From NCBI GenBank assembly GCA_035236585.1, contig CP141132.1, positions 42,659,880 to 42,723,879 on the forward strand: DNA of 64,000 nucleotides, read 5' to 3'. Position numbers and translations under genes: made by a program. A model generated the notes under the pieces. The model had not been told where the DNA came from. It was given only the letters and a program-made list of their open reading frames with translations, and did no database searches. Positions 1 to 15,000 of this stretch are shown here, piece after piece. Position 1 is the stretch's first letter. Every line of letters begins with the position of its first letter. The DNA comes from Warburgia ugandensis (lineage: Eukaryota; Streptophyta; Magnoliopsida; Canellales; Canellaceae).

Positions 1-3000
1 AAAGTAAAAAATAATGAACAGATTTAAGTAAGCAATATATTACTACTATTCAACCAAACAACTACAAGTAGCATACTTCAAGCTAGTAATTTGATGTCAT
101 TTTGAATGAAAATTGAAAGTCTAACTCATGGGCCTTCTTAGTCTGAATGTACACTATCTAGAATGATCAAATACAAAGATTTCCATCTATAAACAAATTT
201 AAAAATCACACATAAATTTAAATAAGCAATATATTGTTACTATTCACATAGACAACTACAATTAGCATACTTGGGGCTAGTAGTTGGATGTCTTTTGAAT
301 GAAAGCTGAAAATATATCACATAGGTCTTCTTATTCTCAATGCCCTCTATCTAAAATGATCATTTAAAATATTTCTATCCCTTAATGAAGAAAAAAATCA
401 TGAACAAATTTAAGTAAGCAATATATTGTTATTATTCATCTAGTGTGATCAATTTAAAAAAATTTCTTGCATTAATGAAATAAAAAATCATGCACAAATT
501 TAAGTAAGCATTCTACTATTACTATTGACGTGGTCAATTACAAGTAGCATATTTCAACATAATAGATGGATGCCTTTATGAATGAAAATTGAAAATCTAA
601 CACATACAACTTAATCACCTTAATGTCCTCTATCTAAAATGATCAATTTGAAATATTTTTGTCAATTAATAAAGTAAAAAATAATGAACAGATTTAAGTA
701 AGCAATATATTACTACTATTCAACCAAACAACTACAAGTAGCATACTTCAAGCTAGTAATTTGATGTCATTTTGAATGAAAATTGAAAGTCTAACTCATG
801 GGCCTTCTTAGTCTGAATGTACACTATCTAGAATGATCAAATTCAAAGATTTCCATCTATAAACAAATTAAAAAATCACACATAAATTTAAATAAGCAAT
901 ATATTGTTACTATTCACATAGACAACTACAATTAGCATACTTCGGGCTAGTAGTTGGATGTCTTTTTGAATGAAAGCTGAAAATATATCACATAGGTCTT
1001 CTTATTCTCAATGCCCTCTATCTAAAATGATCATTTAAAATATTTCTATCCCTTAATGAAGAAAAAAATCATGAACAAATTTAAGTAAGCAATATATTGT
1101 TATTATTCATCTAGTGTGATCAATTTAAAAAAATTTCTTGCATTAATGAAATTAAAAATCATGCACAAATTTAAGTAAGCATTATACTATTACTATTGAC
1201 GTGGTCAATTACAAGTAGCATATTTCAACATAATAGTTGGATGCCTTTATGAATGAAAATTGAAAATCTAACACATACAACTTAATCACCTCAATGTCCT
1301 CTATCTAAAATGATCAATTTGAAATATTTTTGTCAATTGATAAAGTAAAAAATAATGAACAGATTTAAGTAAGCAATATATTACTACTATTCAACCAAAC
1401 AACTACAAGTAGCATACTTCAAGCTAGTAATTTGATGTCATTTTGAATGAAAATTGAAAGTCTAACTCATGGGCCTTCTTAGTCTGAATGTACACTATCT
1501 AGAATGATCAAATTCAAAGATTTCCATCTATAAACAAATTAAAAAATCACACATAAATTTAAATAAGCAATATATTGTTACTATTCACATAGACAACTAC
1601 AATTAGCATACTTGGGGCTAGTAGTTGGATGTCCTTTTGAATGAAAGCTGAAAATATATCACATAGGTCTTCTTATTCTCAATGCCCTCTATCTAAAATG
1701 ATCATTTAAAATATTTCTATCCCTTAATGAGGAAAAAAATCATGAACAAATTTAAGTAAGCAATATTTTGTTATTATTCATCTAGTGTGATCAATTTAAA
1801 AAAATTTCTTGCATTGATGAAATAAAAAATCATGCACAAATTTAAGTAAGCATTATACTATTACTATTGACGTGGTCAATTACAAGTAGCATATTTCAAC
1901 ATAATAGTTGGATGCCTTTATGAATGAAAATTGAAAATCTAACACATACAACTTAATCACCTCAATGTCCTCTATCTAAAATGATCAATTTGAAATATTT
2001 TTGTCAATTAATAAAGTAAAAAATAATGAACAGATTTAAGTAAGCAATATATTACTACTATTCAACCAAACAACTACAAGTAGCATACTTCAAGCTAGTA
2101 ATTTGATGTCATTTTGAATGAAAATTGAAAGTCTAACTCATGGGCCTTCTTAGTCTGAATGTACACTATCTAGAATGATCAAATTCAAAGATTTCCATCT
2201 ATAAACAAATTAAAAAATCACACATAAATTTAAATAAGCAATATATTGTTACTATTCACATAGACAACTACAATTAGCATACCTGGGGCTAGTAGTTGGA
2301 TGTCTTTTTGAATGAAAGCTGAAAATATATCACATAGGTCTTCTTATTCTCAATGCCCTCTATCTAAAATGATCATTTAAAATATTTCTATCCCTTAATG
2401 AAGAAAAAAATCATGAACAAATTTAAGTAAGCAATATATTGTTATTATTCATCTAGTGTGATCAATTTAAAAAAATTTCTTGCATTAATGAAATAAAAAA
2501 TCATGCACAAATTTAAGTAAGCATTATACTATTACTATTGACGTGGTCAATTACAAGTAGCATATTTCAACATAATAGTTGGATGCCTTTATGAATGAAA
2601 ATTGAAAATCTAACACATACAACTTAATCACCTCAATGTCCTCTATCTAAAATGATCAATTTGAAATATTTTTGTCAATTAATAAAGTAAAAAATAATGA
2701 ACAGATTTAAGTAAGCAATATATTACTACTATTCAACCAAACAACTACAAGTAGCATACTTCAAGCTAGTAATTTGATGTCATTTTGAATGAAAATTGAA
2801 AGTCTAACTCATGGGCCTTCTTAGTCTAAATGTACACTATCTAGAATGATCAAATTCAAAGATTTCCATCTATAAACAAATTAAAAAATCACACATAAAT
2901 TTAAATAAGCAATATATTGTTACTATTCACATAGACAACTACAATTAGCATACTTGGGGCTAGTAGTTGGATGTCTTTTTGAATGAAAGCTGAAAATATA

Positions 3001-6000
3001 TCACATAGGTCTTCTTATTCTCAATGCCCTCTATCTAAAATGATCATTTAAAATATTTCTATCCCTTAATGAAGAAAAAATCATGAACAAATTTAAGTAA
3101 GCAATATATTGTTATTATTCATCTAGTGTGATCAATTTAAAAAAATTTCTTGCATTAATGAAATAAAAAATCATGCACAAATTTAAGTAAGCATTATACT
3201 ATTACTATTGACGTGGTCAATTACAAGTAGCATATTTCAACATAATAGTTGGATGCCTTTATGAATGAAAATTGAAAATCTAACACATACAACTTAATCA
3301 CCTCAATGTCCTCTATCTAAAATGACCAATTTGAAATATTTTTGTCAATTAATAAAGTAAAAATAATGAATAGATTTAAGTAAGCAATATATTACTACTA
3401 TTTAACCAAACAACTACAAGTAGCATACTTCAAGCTAGTAATTTGATGTCATTTTGAATGAAAATTGAAAGTCTAACTCATGGGCCTTCTTAGTCTGAAT
3501 GTACACTATCTAGAATGATCAAATTCAAAGATTTCCATCTATAAACAAATTAAAAAATCACACATAAATTTAAATAAGCAATATATTGTTACTATTCACA
3601 TAGACAACTACAATTAGCATACCTCGGGCTAGTAGTTGGATGTCCTTTTGAATGAAAGCTGAAAATATATCACATAGGTCTTCTTATTCTCAATGCCCTC
3701 TATCTAAAATGATCATTTAAAATATTTCTATCCCTTAATGAAGAAAAAATCATGAACAAATTTAAGTAAGCAATATATTGTTATTATTCATCTAGTGTGA
3801 TCAATTTAAAAAAATTTCTTGCATTAATGAAATAAAAAATCATGCACAAATTTAAGTAAGCATTATACTATTACTATTGACGTGGTCAATTACAAGTAGC
3901 ATATTTCAACATAATAGTTGGATGCCTTTATGAATGAAAATTGAAAATCTAACACATACAACTTAATCACCTCAATGTCCTCTATCTAAAATGACCAATT
4001 TGAAATATTTTTGTCAATTAATAAAGTAAAAATAATGAACAGATTTAAGTAAGCAATATATTACTACTATTTAACCAAACAACTACAAGTAGCATACTTC
4101 AAGCTAGTAATTTGATGTCATTTTGAATGAAAATTGAAAGTCTAACTCATGGGCCTTCTTAGTCTGAATGTACACTATCTAGAATGATCAAATTCAAAGA
4201 TTTCCATCTATAAACAAATTAAAAAATCACACATAAATTTAAATAAGCAATATATTGTTACTATTCACATAGACAACTACAATTAGCATACCTGGGGCTA
4301 GTAGTTGGATGTCTTTTTGAATGAAAGCTGAAAATATATCACATAGGTCTTCTTATTCTCAATGCCCTCTATCTAAAATGATCATTTAAAATATTTCTAT
4401 CACTTAATGAAGAAAAAATCATGAACAAATTTAAGTAAGCAATATATTGTTATTATTCATCTAGTGTGATCAATTTAAAAAATTTCTTGCATTAATGAAA
4501 TAAAAAATCATGCACAAATTTAAGTAAGCATTACACTATTACTATTGACGTGGTCAATTACAAGTAGCATATTTCAACATAATAGTTGGATGCCTTTATG
4601 AATGAAAATTGAAAATCTAACACATACAACTTAATCACCTCAATGTCCTCTATCTAAAATGATCAATTTGAAATATTTTTGTCAATTAATAAAGTAAAAA
4701 ATAATGAACAGATTTAAGTAAGCAATATATTACTACTATTCAACCAAACAACTACAAGTAGCATACTTCAAGCTAGTAATTTGATGTCATTTTGAATGAA
4801 AATTGAAAGTCTAACTCATGGGCCTTCTTAGTCTGAATGTACACTATCTAGAATGATCAAATTCAAAGATTTCCACCTATAAACAAATTAAAAAATCACA
4901 CATAAATTTAAATAAGCAATATATTGTTACTATTCACATAGACAACTACAATTAGCATACTTGGGGCTAGTAGTTGGATGTCCTTTTGAATGAAAGCTGA
5001 AAATATATCACATAGGTCTTCTTATTCTCAATGCCCTCTATCTAAAATGATCATTTAAAATATTTCTATCCCTTAATGAAGAAACAAATCATGTACAAAT
5101 CTAAGTAAGCAATATATTGTTATTATTCATCTAGTGTGATCAATTTAAAAAAATTTCTTGCATTAATGAAATAAAAAATCATGCACAAATTTAAGTAAGC
5201 ATTATACTATTACTATTGACGTGGTCAATTACAAGTAGCATATTTCAACATAATAGTTGGATGCCTTTATGAATGAAAATTGAAAATCTAACACATACAA
5301 CTTAATCACCTCAATGTCCTCTATCTAAAATGATCAATTTGAAATATTTTTGTCAATTAATAAAGTAAAAAATAATGAACAGATTTAAGTAAGCAATATA
5401 TTACTACTATTCAACCAAACAACTACAAGTAGCATACTTCAAGCTAGTAATTTGATGTCATTTTGAATGAAAATTGAAAGTCTAACTCATGGGCCTTCTT
5501 AGTCTGAATGTACACTATCTAGAATGATCAAATTCAAAGATTTCCATCTATAAACAAATTAAAAAATCACACATAAATTTAAATAAGCAATATATTGTTA
5601 CTATTCACATAGACAACTACAAATAGCATACTTGGGGCTAGTAGTTGGATGTCCTTTTTGAATGAAAGCTGAAAATATATCACATAGGTCTTCTTATTCT
5701 CAATGCCCTCTATCTAAAATGATCATTTAAAATATTTCTATCCCTTAATGAAGAAAAAAATCATGAACAAATTTAAGTAAGCAATATATTGTTATTATTC
5801 ATCTAGTGTGATCAATTTAAAAAAATTTCTTGCATTAATGAAATAAAAAATCATGCACAAATTTAAGTAAGCATTATACTATTACTATTGACGTGGTCAA
5901 TTACAAGTAGCATATTTCAACATAATAGTTGGATGCCTTTATGAATGAAAATTGAAAATCTAACACATACAACTTAATCACCTCAATGTCCTCTATCTAA

Positions 6001-9000
6001 AATGATCAATTTGAAATATTTTTGTCAATTAATAAAGTAAAAAATAATGAACAGATTTAAGTAAGCAATATATTACTACTATTCAACCAAACAACTACAA
6101 GTAGCATACTTCAAGCTAGTAATTTGATGTCATTTTGAATGAAAATTGAAAGTCTAACTCATGGGCCTTCTTAGTCTGAATGTACACTATCTAGAATGAT
6201 CAAATTCAAAGATTTCCATCTATAAACAAATTAAAAAATCACACATAAATTTAAATAAGCAATATATTGTTACTATTCACATAGACAACTACAATTAGCA
6301 TACTTGGGGCTAGTAGTTGGATGTCTTTTGAATGAAAGCTGAAAATATATCACATAGGTCTTCTTATTCTCAATGCCCTCTATCTAAAATGATCATTTAA
6401 AATATTTCTATCCCTTAATGAAGAAAAAAAATCATGAACAAATTTAAGTAAGCAATATATTGTTATTATTCATCTAGTGTGATCAATTTAAAAAATTTCT
6501 TGCATTAATGAAATAAAAAATCATGCACAAATTTAAGTAAGCATTATACTATTACTATTGACGTGGTCAATTACAAGTAGCATATTTCAACATAATAGTT
6601 GGATGCCTTTATGAATGAAAATTGAAAATCTAACACATACAACTTAATCACCTCAATGTCCTCTATCTAAAATGATCAATTTGAAATATTTTTGTCAATT
6701 AATAAAGTAAAAAATAATGAACAGATTTAAGTAAGCAATATATTACTACTATTCAACCAAACAACTACAAGTAGCATACTTCAAGCTAGTAATTTGATGT
6801 CATTTTGAATGAAAATTGAAAGTCTAACTCATGGGCCTTCTTAGTCTGAATGTACACTATCTAGAATGATCAAATTCAAAGATTTCCATCTATAAACAAA
6901 TTAAAAAATCACACATAAATTTAAATAAGCAATATATTGTTACTATTCACATAGACAACTACAATTAGCATACTTGGGGCTAGTAGTTGGATGTCTTTTG
7001 AATGAAAGCTGAAAATATATCACATAGGTCTTCTTATTCTCAATGCCCTCTATCTAAAATGATCATTTAAAATATTTCTATCCCTTAATGAAGAAAAAAA
7101 TCATGAACAAATTTAAGTAAGCAATATATTGTTATTATTCATCTAGTGTGATCAATTTAAAAAAATTTCTTGCATTAATGAAATAAAAAATCATGCACAA
7201 ATTTAAGTAAGCATTATACTATTACTATTGACGTGGTCAATTACAAGTAGCATATTTCAACATAATAGTTGGATGCCTTTATGAATGAAAATTGAAAATC
7301 TAACACATACAACTTAATCACCTCAATGTCCTCTATCTAAAATGATCAATTTGAAATATTTTTGTCAATTAATAAAGTAAAAAATAATGAACAGATTTAA
7401 GTAAGCAATATATTACTACTATTCAACCAAACAACTACAAGTAGCATACTTCAAGCTAGTAATTTGATGTCATTTTGAATGAAAATTGAAAGTCTAACTC
7501 ATGGGCCTTCTTAGTCTGAATGTACACTATCTAGAATGATCAAATTCAAAGATTTCCATCTATAAACAAATTAAAAAATCACACATAAATTTAAATAAGC
7601 AATATATTGTTACTATTCACATAGACAACTACAATTAGCATACTTGGGGCTAGTAGTTGGATGTCTTTTTGAATGAAAGCTGAAAATATATCACATAGGT
7701 CTTCTTATTCTCAATGCCCTCTATCTAAAATGATCATTTAAAATATTTCTATCCCTTAATGAAGAAAAAAATCATGAACAAATTTAAGTAAGCAATATAT
7801 TGTTATTATTCATCTAGTGTGATCAATTTAAAAAAATTTCTTGCATTAATGAAATTAAAAAATCATGCACAAATTTAAGTAAGCATTATACTATTACTAT
7901 TGACGTGGTCAATTACAAGTAGCATATTTCAACATAATAGTTGGATGCCTTTATGAATGAAAATTGAAAATCTAACACATACAACTTAATCACCTCAATG
8001 TCCTCTATCTAAAATGATCAATTTGAAATATTTTTGTCAATTAATAAAGTAAAAAATAATGAACAGATTTAAGTAAGCAATATATTACTACTATTCAACC
8101 AAACAACTACAAGTAGCATACTTCAAGCTAGTAATTTGATGTCATTTTGAATGAAAATTGAAAGTCTAACTCATGGGCCTTCTTAGTCTGAATGTACACT
8201 ATCTAGAATGATCAAATTCAAAGATTTCCATCTATAAACAAATTAAAAAATCACACATAAATTTAAATAAGCAATATATTGTTACTATTCACATAGACAA
8301 CTACAATTAGCATACTTGGGGCTAGTAGTTGGATGTCCTTTGAATGAAAGCTGAAAATATATCACATAGGTCTTCTTATTCTCAATGCCCTCTATCTAAA
8401 ATGATCATTTAAAATATTTCTATCCCTTAATGAAGAAAAAAATCATGAACAAATTTAAGTAAGCAATATATTGTTATTATTCATCTAGTGTGATCAATTT
8501 ACAAAATTTCTTGCATTAATGAAATAAAAAATCATGCACAAATTTAAGTAAGCATTATACTATTACTATTGACGTGGTCAATTACAAGTAGCATATTTCA
8601 ACATAATAGTTGGATGCCTTTATGAATGAAAATTGAAAATCTAACACATACAACTTAATCACCTCAATGTCCTCTATCTAAAATGATCAATTTGAAATAT
8701 TTTTGTCAATTAATAAAGTAAAAAATAATGAACAGATTTAAGTAAGCAATATATTACTACTATTCAACCAAACAACTACAAGTAGCATACTTCAAGCTAG
8801 TAATTTGATGTCATTTTGAATGAAAATTGAAAGTCTAACTCATGGGCCTTCTTAGTCTGAATGTACACTATCTAGAATGATCAAATTCAAAGATTTCCAT
8901 CTATAAACAAATTAAAAAATCACACATAAATTTAAATAAGCAATATATTGATACTATTCACATAGACAACTACAAGTAGCATACTTGGGGCTAGTAGTTG

Positions 9001-12000
9001 GATGTCTTTTGAATGAAAGCTGAAAATATATCACATAGGTCTTCTTATTCTCAATGCCCTCTATCTAAAATGATCATTTAAAATATTTCTATCCCTTAAT
9101 GAAGAAAAAATCATGAACAAATTTAAGTAAGCAATATATTGTTATTATTCATCTAGTGTGATCAATTTAAAAAAATTTCTTGCATTAATGAAATAAAAAA
9201 TCATGCACAAATTTAAGTAAGCATTATACTATTACTATTGACGTGGTCAATTACAAGTAGCATATTTCAACATAATAGTTGGATGCCTTTATGAATGAAA
9301 ATTGAAAATCTAACACATACAACTTAATCACCTCAATGTCCTCTATCTAAAATGATCAATTTGAAATATTTTTGTCAATTAATAAAGTAAAAAATAATGA
9401 ACAGATTTAAGTAAGCAATATATTACTACTATTCAACCAAACAACTACAAGTAGCATACTTCAAGCTAGTAATTTGATGTCATTTTGAATGAAAATTGAA
9501 AGTCTAACTCATGGGCCTTCTTAGTCTGAATGTACACTATCTAGAATGATCAAATTCAAAGATTTCCATCTATAAACAAATTAAAAAATCACACATAAAT
9601 TTAAATAAGCAATATATTGTTACTATTCACATAGACAACTACAATTAGCATACTTGGGGCTAGTAGTTGGATGTCTTTTTTGAATGAAAGCTGAAAATAT
9701 ATCACATAGGTCTTCTTATTCTCAATGCCCTCTATCTAAAATGATCATTTAAAATATTTCTATCCCTTAATGAAGAAAAAAATCATGAACAAATTTAAGT
9801 AAGCAATATATTGTTATTATTCATCTAGTGTGATCAATTTAAAAAATTTCTTGCATTAATGAAATAAAAAATCATGCACAAATTTAAGTAAGCATTATAC
9901 TATTACTATTGACGTGGTCAATTACAAGTAGCATATTTCAACATAATAGTTGGATGCCTTTATGAATGAAAATTGAAAATCTAACACATACAACTTAATC
10001 ACCTCAATGTCCTCTATCTAAAATGATCAATTTGAAATATTTTTGTCAATTAATAAAGTAAAAAATAATGAACAGATTTAAGTAAGCAATATATTACTAC
10101 TATTCAACCAAACAACTACAAGTAGCATACTTCAAGCTAGTAATTTGATGTCATTTTGAATGAAAATTGAAAGTCTAACTCATGGGCCTTCTTAGTCTGA
10201 ATGTACACTATCTAGAATGATCAAATTCAAAGATTTCCATCTATAAACAAATTAAAAAATCACACATAAATTTAAATAAGCAATATATTGTTACTATTCA
10301 CATAGACAACTACAATTAGCATACTTGGGGCTAGTAGTTGGATGTCTTTTTGAATGAAAGCTGAAAATATATCACATAGGTCTTCTTATTCTCAATGCCC
10401 TCTATCTAAAATGATCATTTAAAATATTTCTATCCCTTAATGAAGAAAAAATCATGAACAAATTTAAGTAAGCAATATATTGTTATTATTCATCTAGTGT
10501 GATCAATTTAAAAAAATTTCTTGCATTAATGAAATAAAAAATCATGCACAAATTTAAGTAAGCATTATACTATTACTATTGACGTGGTCAATTACAAGTA
10601 GCATATTTCAACATAATAGTTGGATGCCTTTATGAATGAAAATTGAAAATCTAACACATACAACTTAATCAGCTCAATGTCCTCTATCTAAAATGATCAA
10701 TTTGAAATATTTTTGTCAATTAATAAAGTAAAAAATAATGAACAGATTTAAGTAAGCAATATATTACTACTATTCAACCAAACAACTACAAGTAGCATAC
10801 TTCAAGCTAGTAATTTGATGTCATTTTGAATGAAAATTGAAAGTCTAACTCATGGGCCTTCTTAGTCTGAATGTACACTATCTAGAATGATCAAATTCAA
10901 AGATTTCCATCTATAAACAAATTAAAAAATCACACATAAATTTAAATAAGCAATATATTGTTACTATTCACATGGACAACTACAATTAGCATACTTCGGG
11001 CTAGTAGTTGGATGTCTTTTGAATGAAAGCTGAAAATATATCACATAGGTCTTCTTATTCTCAATGCCCTCTATCTAAAATGATCATTTAAAATATTTCT
11101 ATCCCTTAATGAAGAAAAAAATCATGAACAAATTTAAGTAAGCAATATATTGTTATTATTCATCTAGTGTGATCAATTTAAAAAAATTTCTTGCATTAAT
11201 GAAATAAAAAATCATGCACAAATTTAAGTAAGCATTATACTATTACTATTGACGTGGTCAATTACAAGTAGCATATTTCAACATAATAGTTGGATGCCTT
11301 TATGAATGAAAATTGAAAATCTAACACATACAACTTAATCACCTCAATGTCCTCTATCTAAAATGATCAATTTGAAATATTTTTGTCAATTAATAAAGTA
11401 AAAAATAATGAACAGATTTAAGTAAGCAATATATTACTACTATTCAACCAAACAACTACAAGTAGCATACTTCAAGCTAGTAATTTGATGTCATTTTGAA
11501 TGAAAATTGAAAGTCTAACTCATGGGCCTTCTTAGTCTGAATGTACACTATCTAGAATGATCAAATTCAAAGATTTCCATCTATAAACAAATTAAAAAAT
11601 CACACATAAATTTAAATAAGCAATATATTGTTACTATTCACATAGACAACTACAATTAGCATACTTGGGGCTAGTAGTTGGATGTCCTTTGAATGAAAGC
11701 TGAAAATATATCACATAGGTCTTCTTATTCTCAATGCCCTCTATCTAAAATGATCATTTAAAATATTTCTATCCCTTAATGAAGAAAAAAATCATGAACA
11801 AATTTAAGTAAGCAATATATTGTTATTATTCATCTAGTGTGATCAATTTAAAAAAATTTCTTGCATTAATGAAATAAAAAATCATGCACAAATTTAAGTA
11901 AGCATTATACTATTACTATTGACGTGGTCAATTACAAGTAGCATATTTCAACATAATAGTTGGATGCCTTTATGAATGAAAATTGAAAATCTAACACATA

Positions 12001-15000
12001 CAACTTAACCACCTCAATGTCCTCTATCTAAAATGATCAATTTGAAATATTTTTGTCAATTAATAAAGTAAAAAATAATGAACAGATTTAAGTAAGCAAT
12101 ATATTACTACTATTCAACCAAACAACTACAAGTAGCATACTTCAACCTAGTAATTTGATGTCATTTTGAATGAAAATTGAAAGACTAGCTCATTGGCCTT
12201 CTTAGTCTGAATGTACACTATCTAGAATGAGCAAATTCAAAGATTTCCATCTATAAACAAATTAAAAAATCACACATAAATTTAAATAAGCAATATATTG
12301 TTACTATTCACATAGACAACTACAATTAGCATACTTGGGGCTAGTAGTTGGATGTCCTTTGAATGAAAGCTGAAAATATATCACATAGGTCTTCTTATTC
12401 TCAATGCCCTCTATCTAAAATGATCATTTAGAATATTTCTGTCCCTTAATGAAGAAAAAATCATGAACAAATTTAAGTAAGCAATATATTGTTATTATTC
12501 ATCTAGTGTGATCAATTTAAAAAAATTTCTTGCATTAATGAAATAAAAAATCATGCACAAATTTAAGTAAGCATTATACTATTACTATTGACGTGGTCAA
12601 TTACAAGTAGCATATTTCAACATAATAGTTGGATGCCTTTATGAATGAAAATTGAAAATCTAACACATACAACTTAATCACCTCAATGTCCTCTATCTAA
12701 AATGATCAATTTGAAATATTTTTGTCAATTAATAAAGTAAAAAATAATGAACAGATTTAAGTAAGCAATATATTACTACTATTCAACCAAACAACTACAA
12801 GTAGCATACTTCAAGCTAGTAATTTGATGTCATTTTGAATGAAAATTGAAAGTCTAACTCATGGGCCTTCTTAGTCTGAATGTACACTATCTAGAATGAT
12901 CAAATTCAAAGATTTCCATCTATAAACAAATTAAAAAATCACACATAAATTTAAATAAGCAATATATTGTTACTATTCACATAGACAACTACAATTAGCA
13001 TACTTGGGGCTAGTAGTTGGATGTCCCTTTGAATGAAAGCTGAAAATATATCACATAGGTCTTCTTATTCTCAATGCCCTCTATCTAAAATGATCATTTA
13101 AAATATTTCTATCCCTTAATGAAGAAAAAATCATGAACAAATTTAAGTAAGCAATATATTGTTATTATTCATCTAGTGTGATCAATTTAAAAAATTTCTT
13201 GCATTACTAAGATAAAAAATCATGCACAAATTTAAGTAAGCATTATACTATTACTATTGACGTGGTCAATTACAAGTAGCATATTTCAACATAATAGTTG
13301 GATGCCTTTATGAATGAAAATTGAAAATCTAACACATACAACTTAATCACCTCAATGTCCTCTATCTAAAATGATCAATTTGAAATATTTTTGTCAATTA
13401 ATAAAGTAAAAAATAATGAACAGATTTAAGTAAGCAATATATTACTACTATTCAACCAAACAACTACAAGTAGCATACTTCAAGCTAGTAATTTGATGTC
13501 ATTTTGAATGAAAATTGAAAGTCTAACTCATGGGCCTTCTTAGTCTGAATGTACACTATCTAGAATGATCAAATTCAAAGATTTCCATCTATAAACAAAT
13601 TAAAAAATCACACATAAATTTAAATAAGCAATATATTGTTACTATTCACATAGACAACTACAATTAGCATACTTCGGGCTAGTAGTTGGATGTCCTTTTG
13701 AATGAAAGCTGAAAATATATCACATAGGTCTTCTTATTCTCAATGCCCTCTATCTAAAATGATCATTTAAAATATTTCTATCCCTTAATGAAGAAAAAAA
13801 TCATGAACAAATTTAAGTAAGCAATATATTGTTATTATTCATCTAGTGTGATCAATTTAAAAAATTTTCTTGCATTAATGAAATAAAAAATCATGCACAA
13901 ATTTAAGTAAGCATTATACTATTACTATTGACGTGGTCAATTACAAGTAGCATATTTCAACATAATAGTTGGATGCCTTTATGAATGAAAATTGAAAATC
14001 TAACACATACAACTTAATCACCTCAATGTCCTCTATCTAAAATGATCAATTTGAAATATTTTTGTCAATTAATAAAGTAAAAAATAATGAACAGATTTAA
14101 GTAAGCAATATATTACTACTATTCAACCAAACAACTACAAGTAGCATACTTCAAGCTAGTAATTTGATGTCATTTTGAATGAAAATTGAAAGTCTAACTC
14201 ATGGGCCTTCTTAGTCTGAATGTACACTATCTAGAATGATCAAATTCAAAGATTTCCATCTATAAACAAATTAAAAATTCACACATAAATTTAAATAAGC
14301 AATATATTGTTACTATACACATAGACAACTCCAATTAGCATACGTGGGGCTAGTAGTTGGATGTCTTTTGAATGAAAGCTGAAAATATATCACATAGGTC
14401 TTCTTATTCTCAATGCCCTCTATCTAAAATGATCATTTAAAATATTTCTATCCCTTAATGAAGAAAAAAATCATGAACAAATTTAAGTAAGCAATATATT
14501 GTTATTATTCATCTAGTGTGATCAATTTAAAAAAATTTCTTGCATTAATGAAATAAAAAATCATGCACAAATTTAAGTAAGCATTATACTATTACTATTG
14601 ACGTGGTCAATTACAAGTAGCATATTTCAACATAATAGTTGGATGCCTTTATGAATGAAAATTGAAAATCTAACACATACAACTTAATCACCTCAATGTC
14701 CTCTATCTAAAATGATCAATTTGAAATATTTTTGTCAATTAATAAAGTAAAAAATAATGAACAGATTTAAGTAAGCAATATATTACTACTATTCAACCAA
14801 AAAACTACAAGTAGCATACTTCAAGCTAGTAATTTGATGTCATTTTGAATGAAAATTGAAAGTCTAACTCATGGGCCTTCTTAGTCTGAATGTACACTAT
14901 CTAGAATGATCAAATTCAAAGATTTCCATCTATAAACAAATTAAAAAATCACCCATAAATTTAAATAAGCAATATATTGTTACTATTCACATAGACAACT

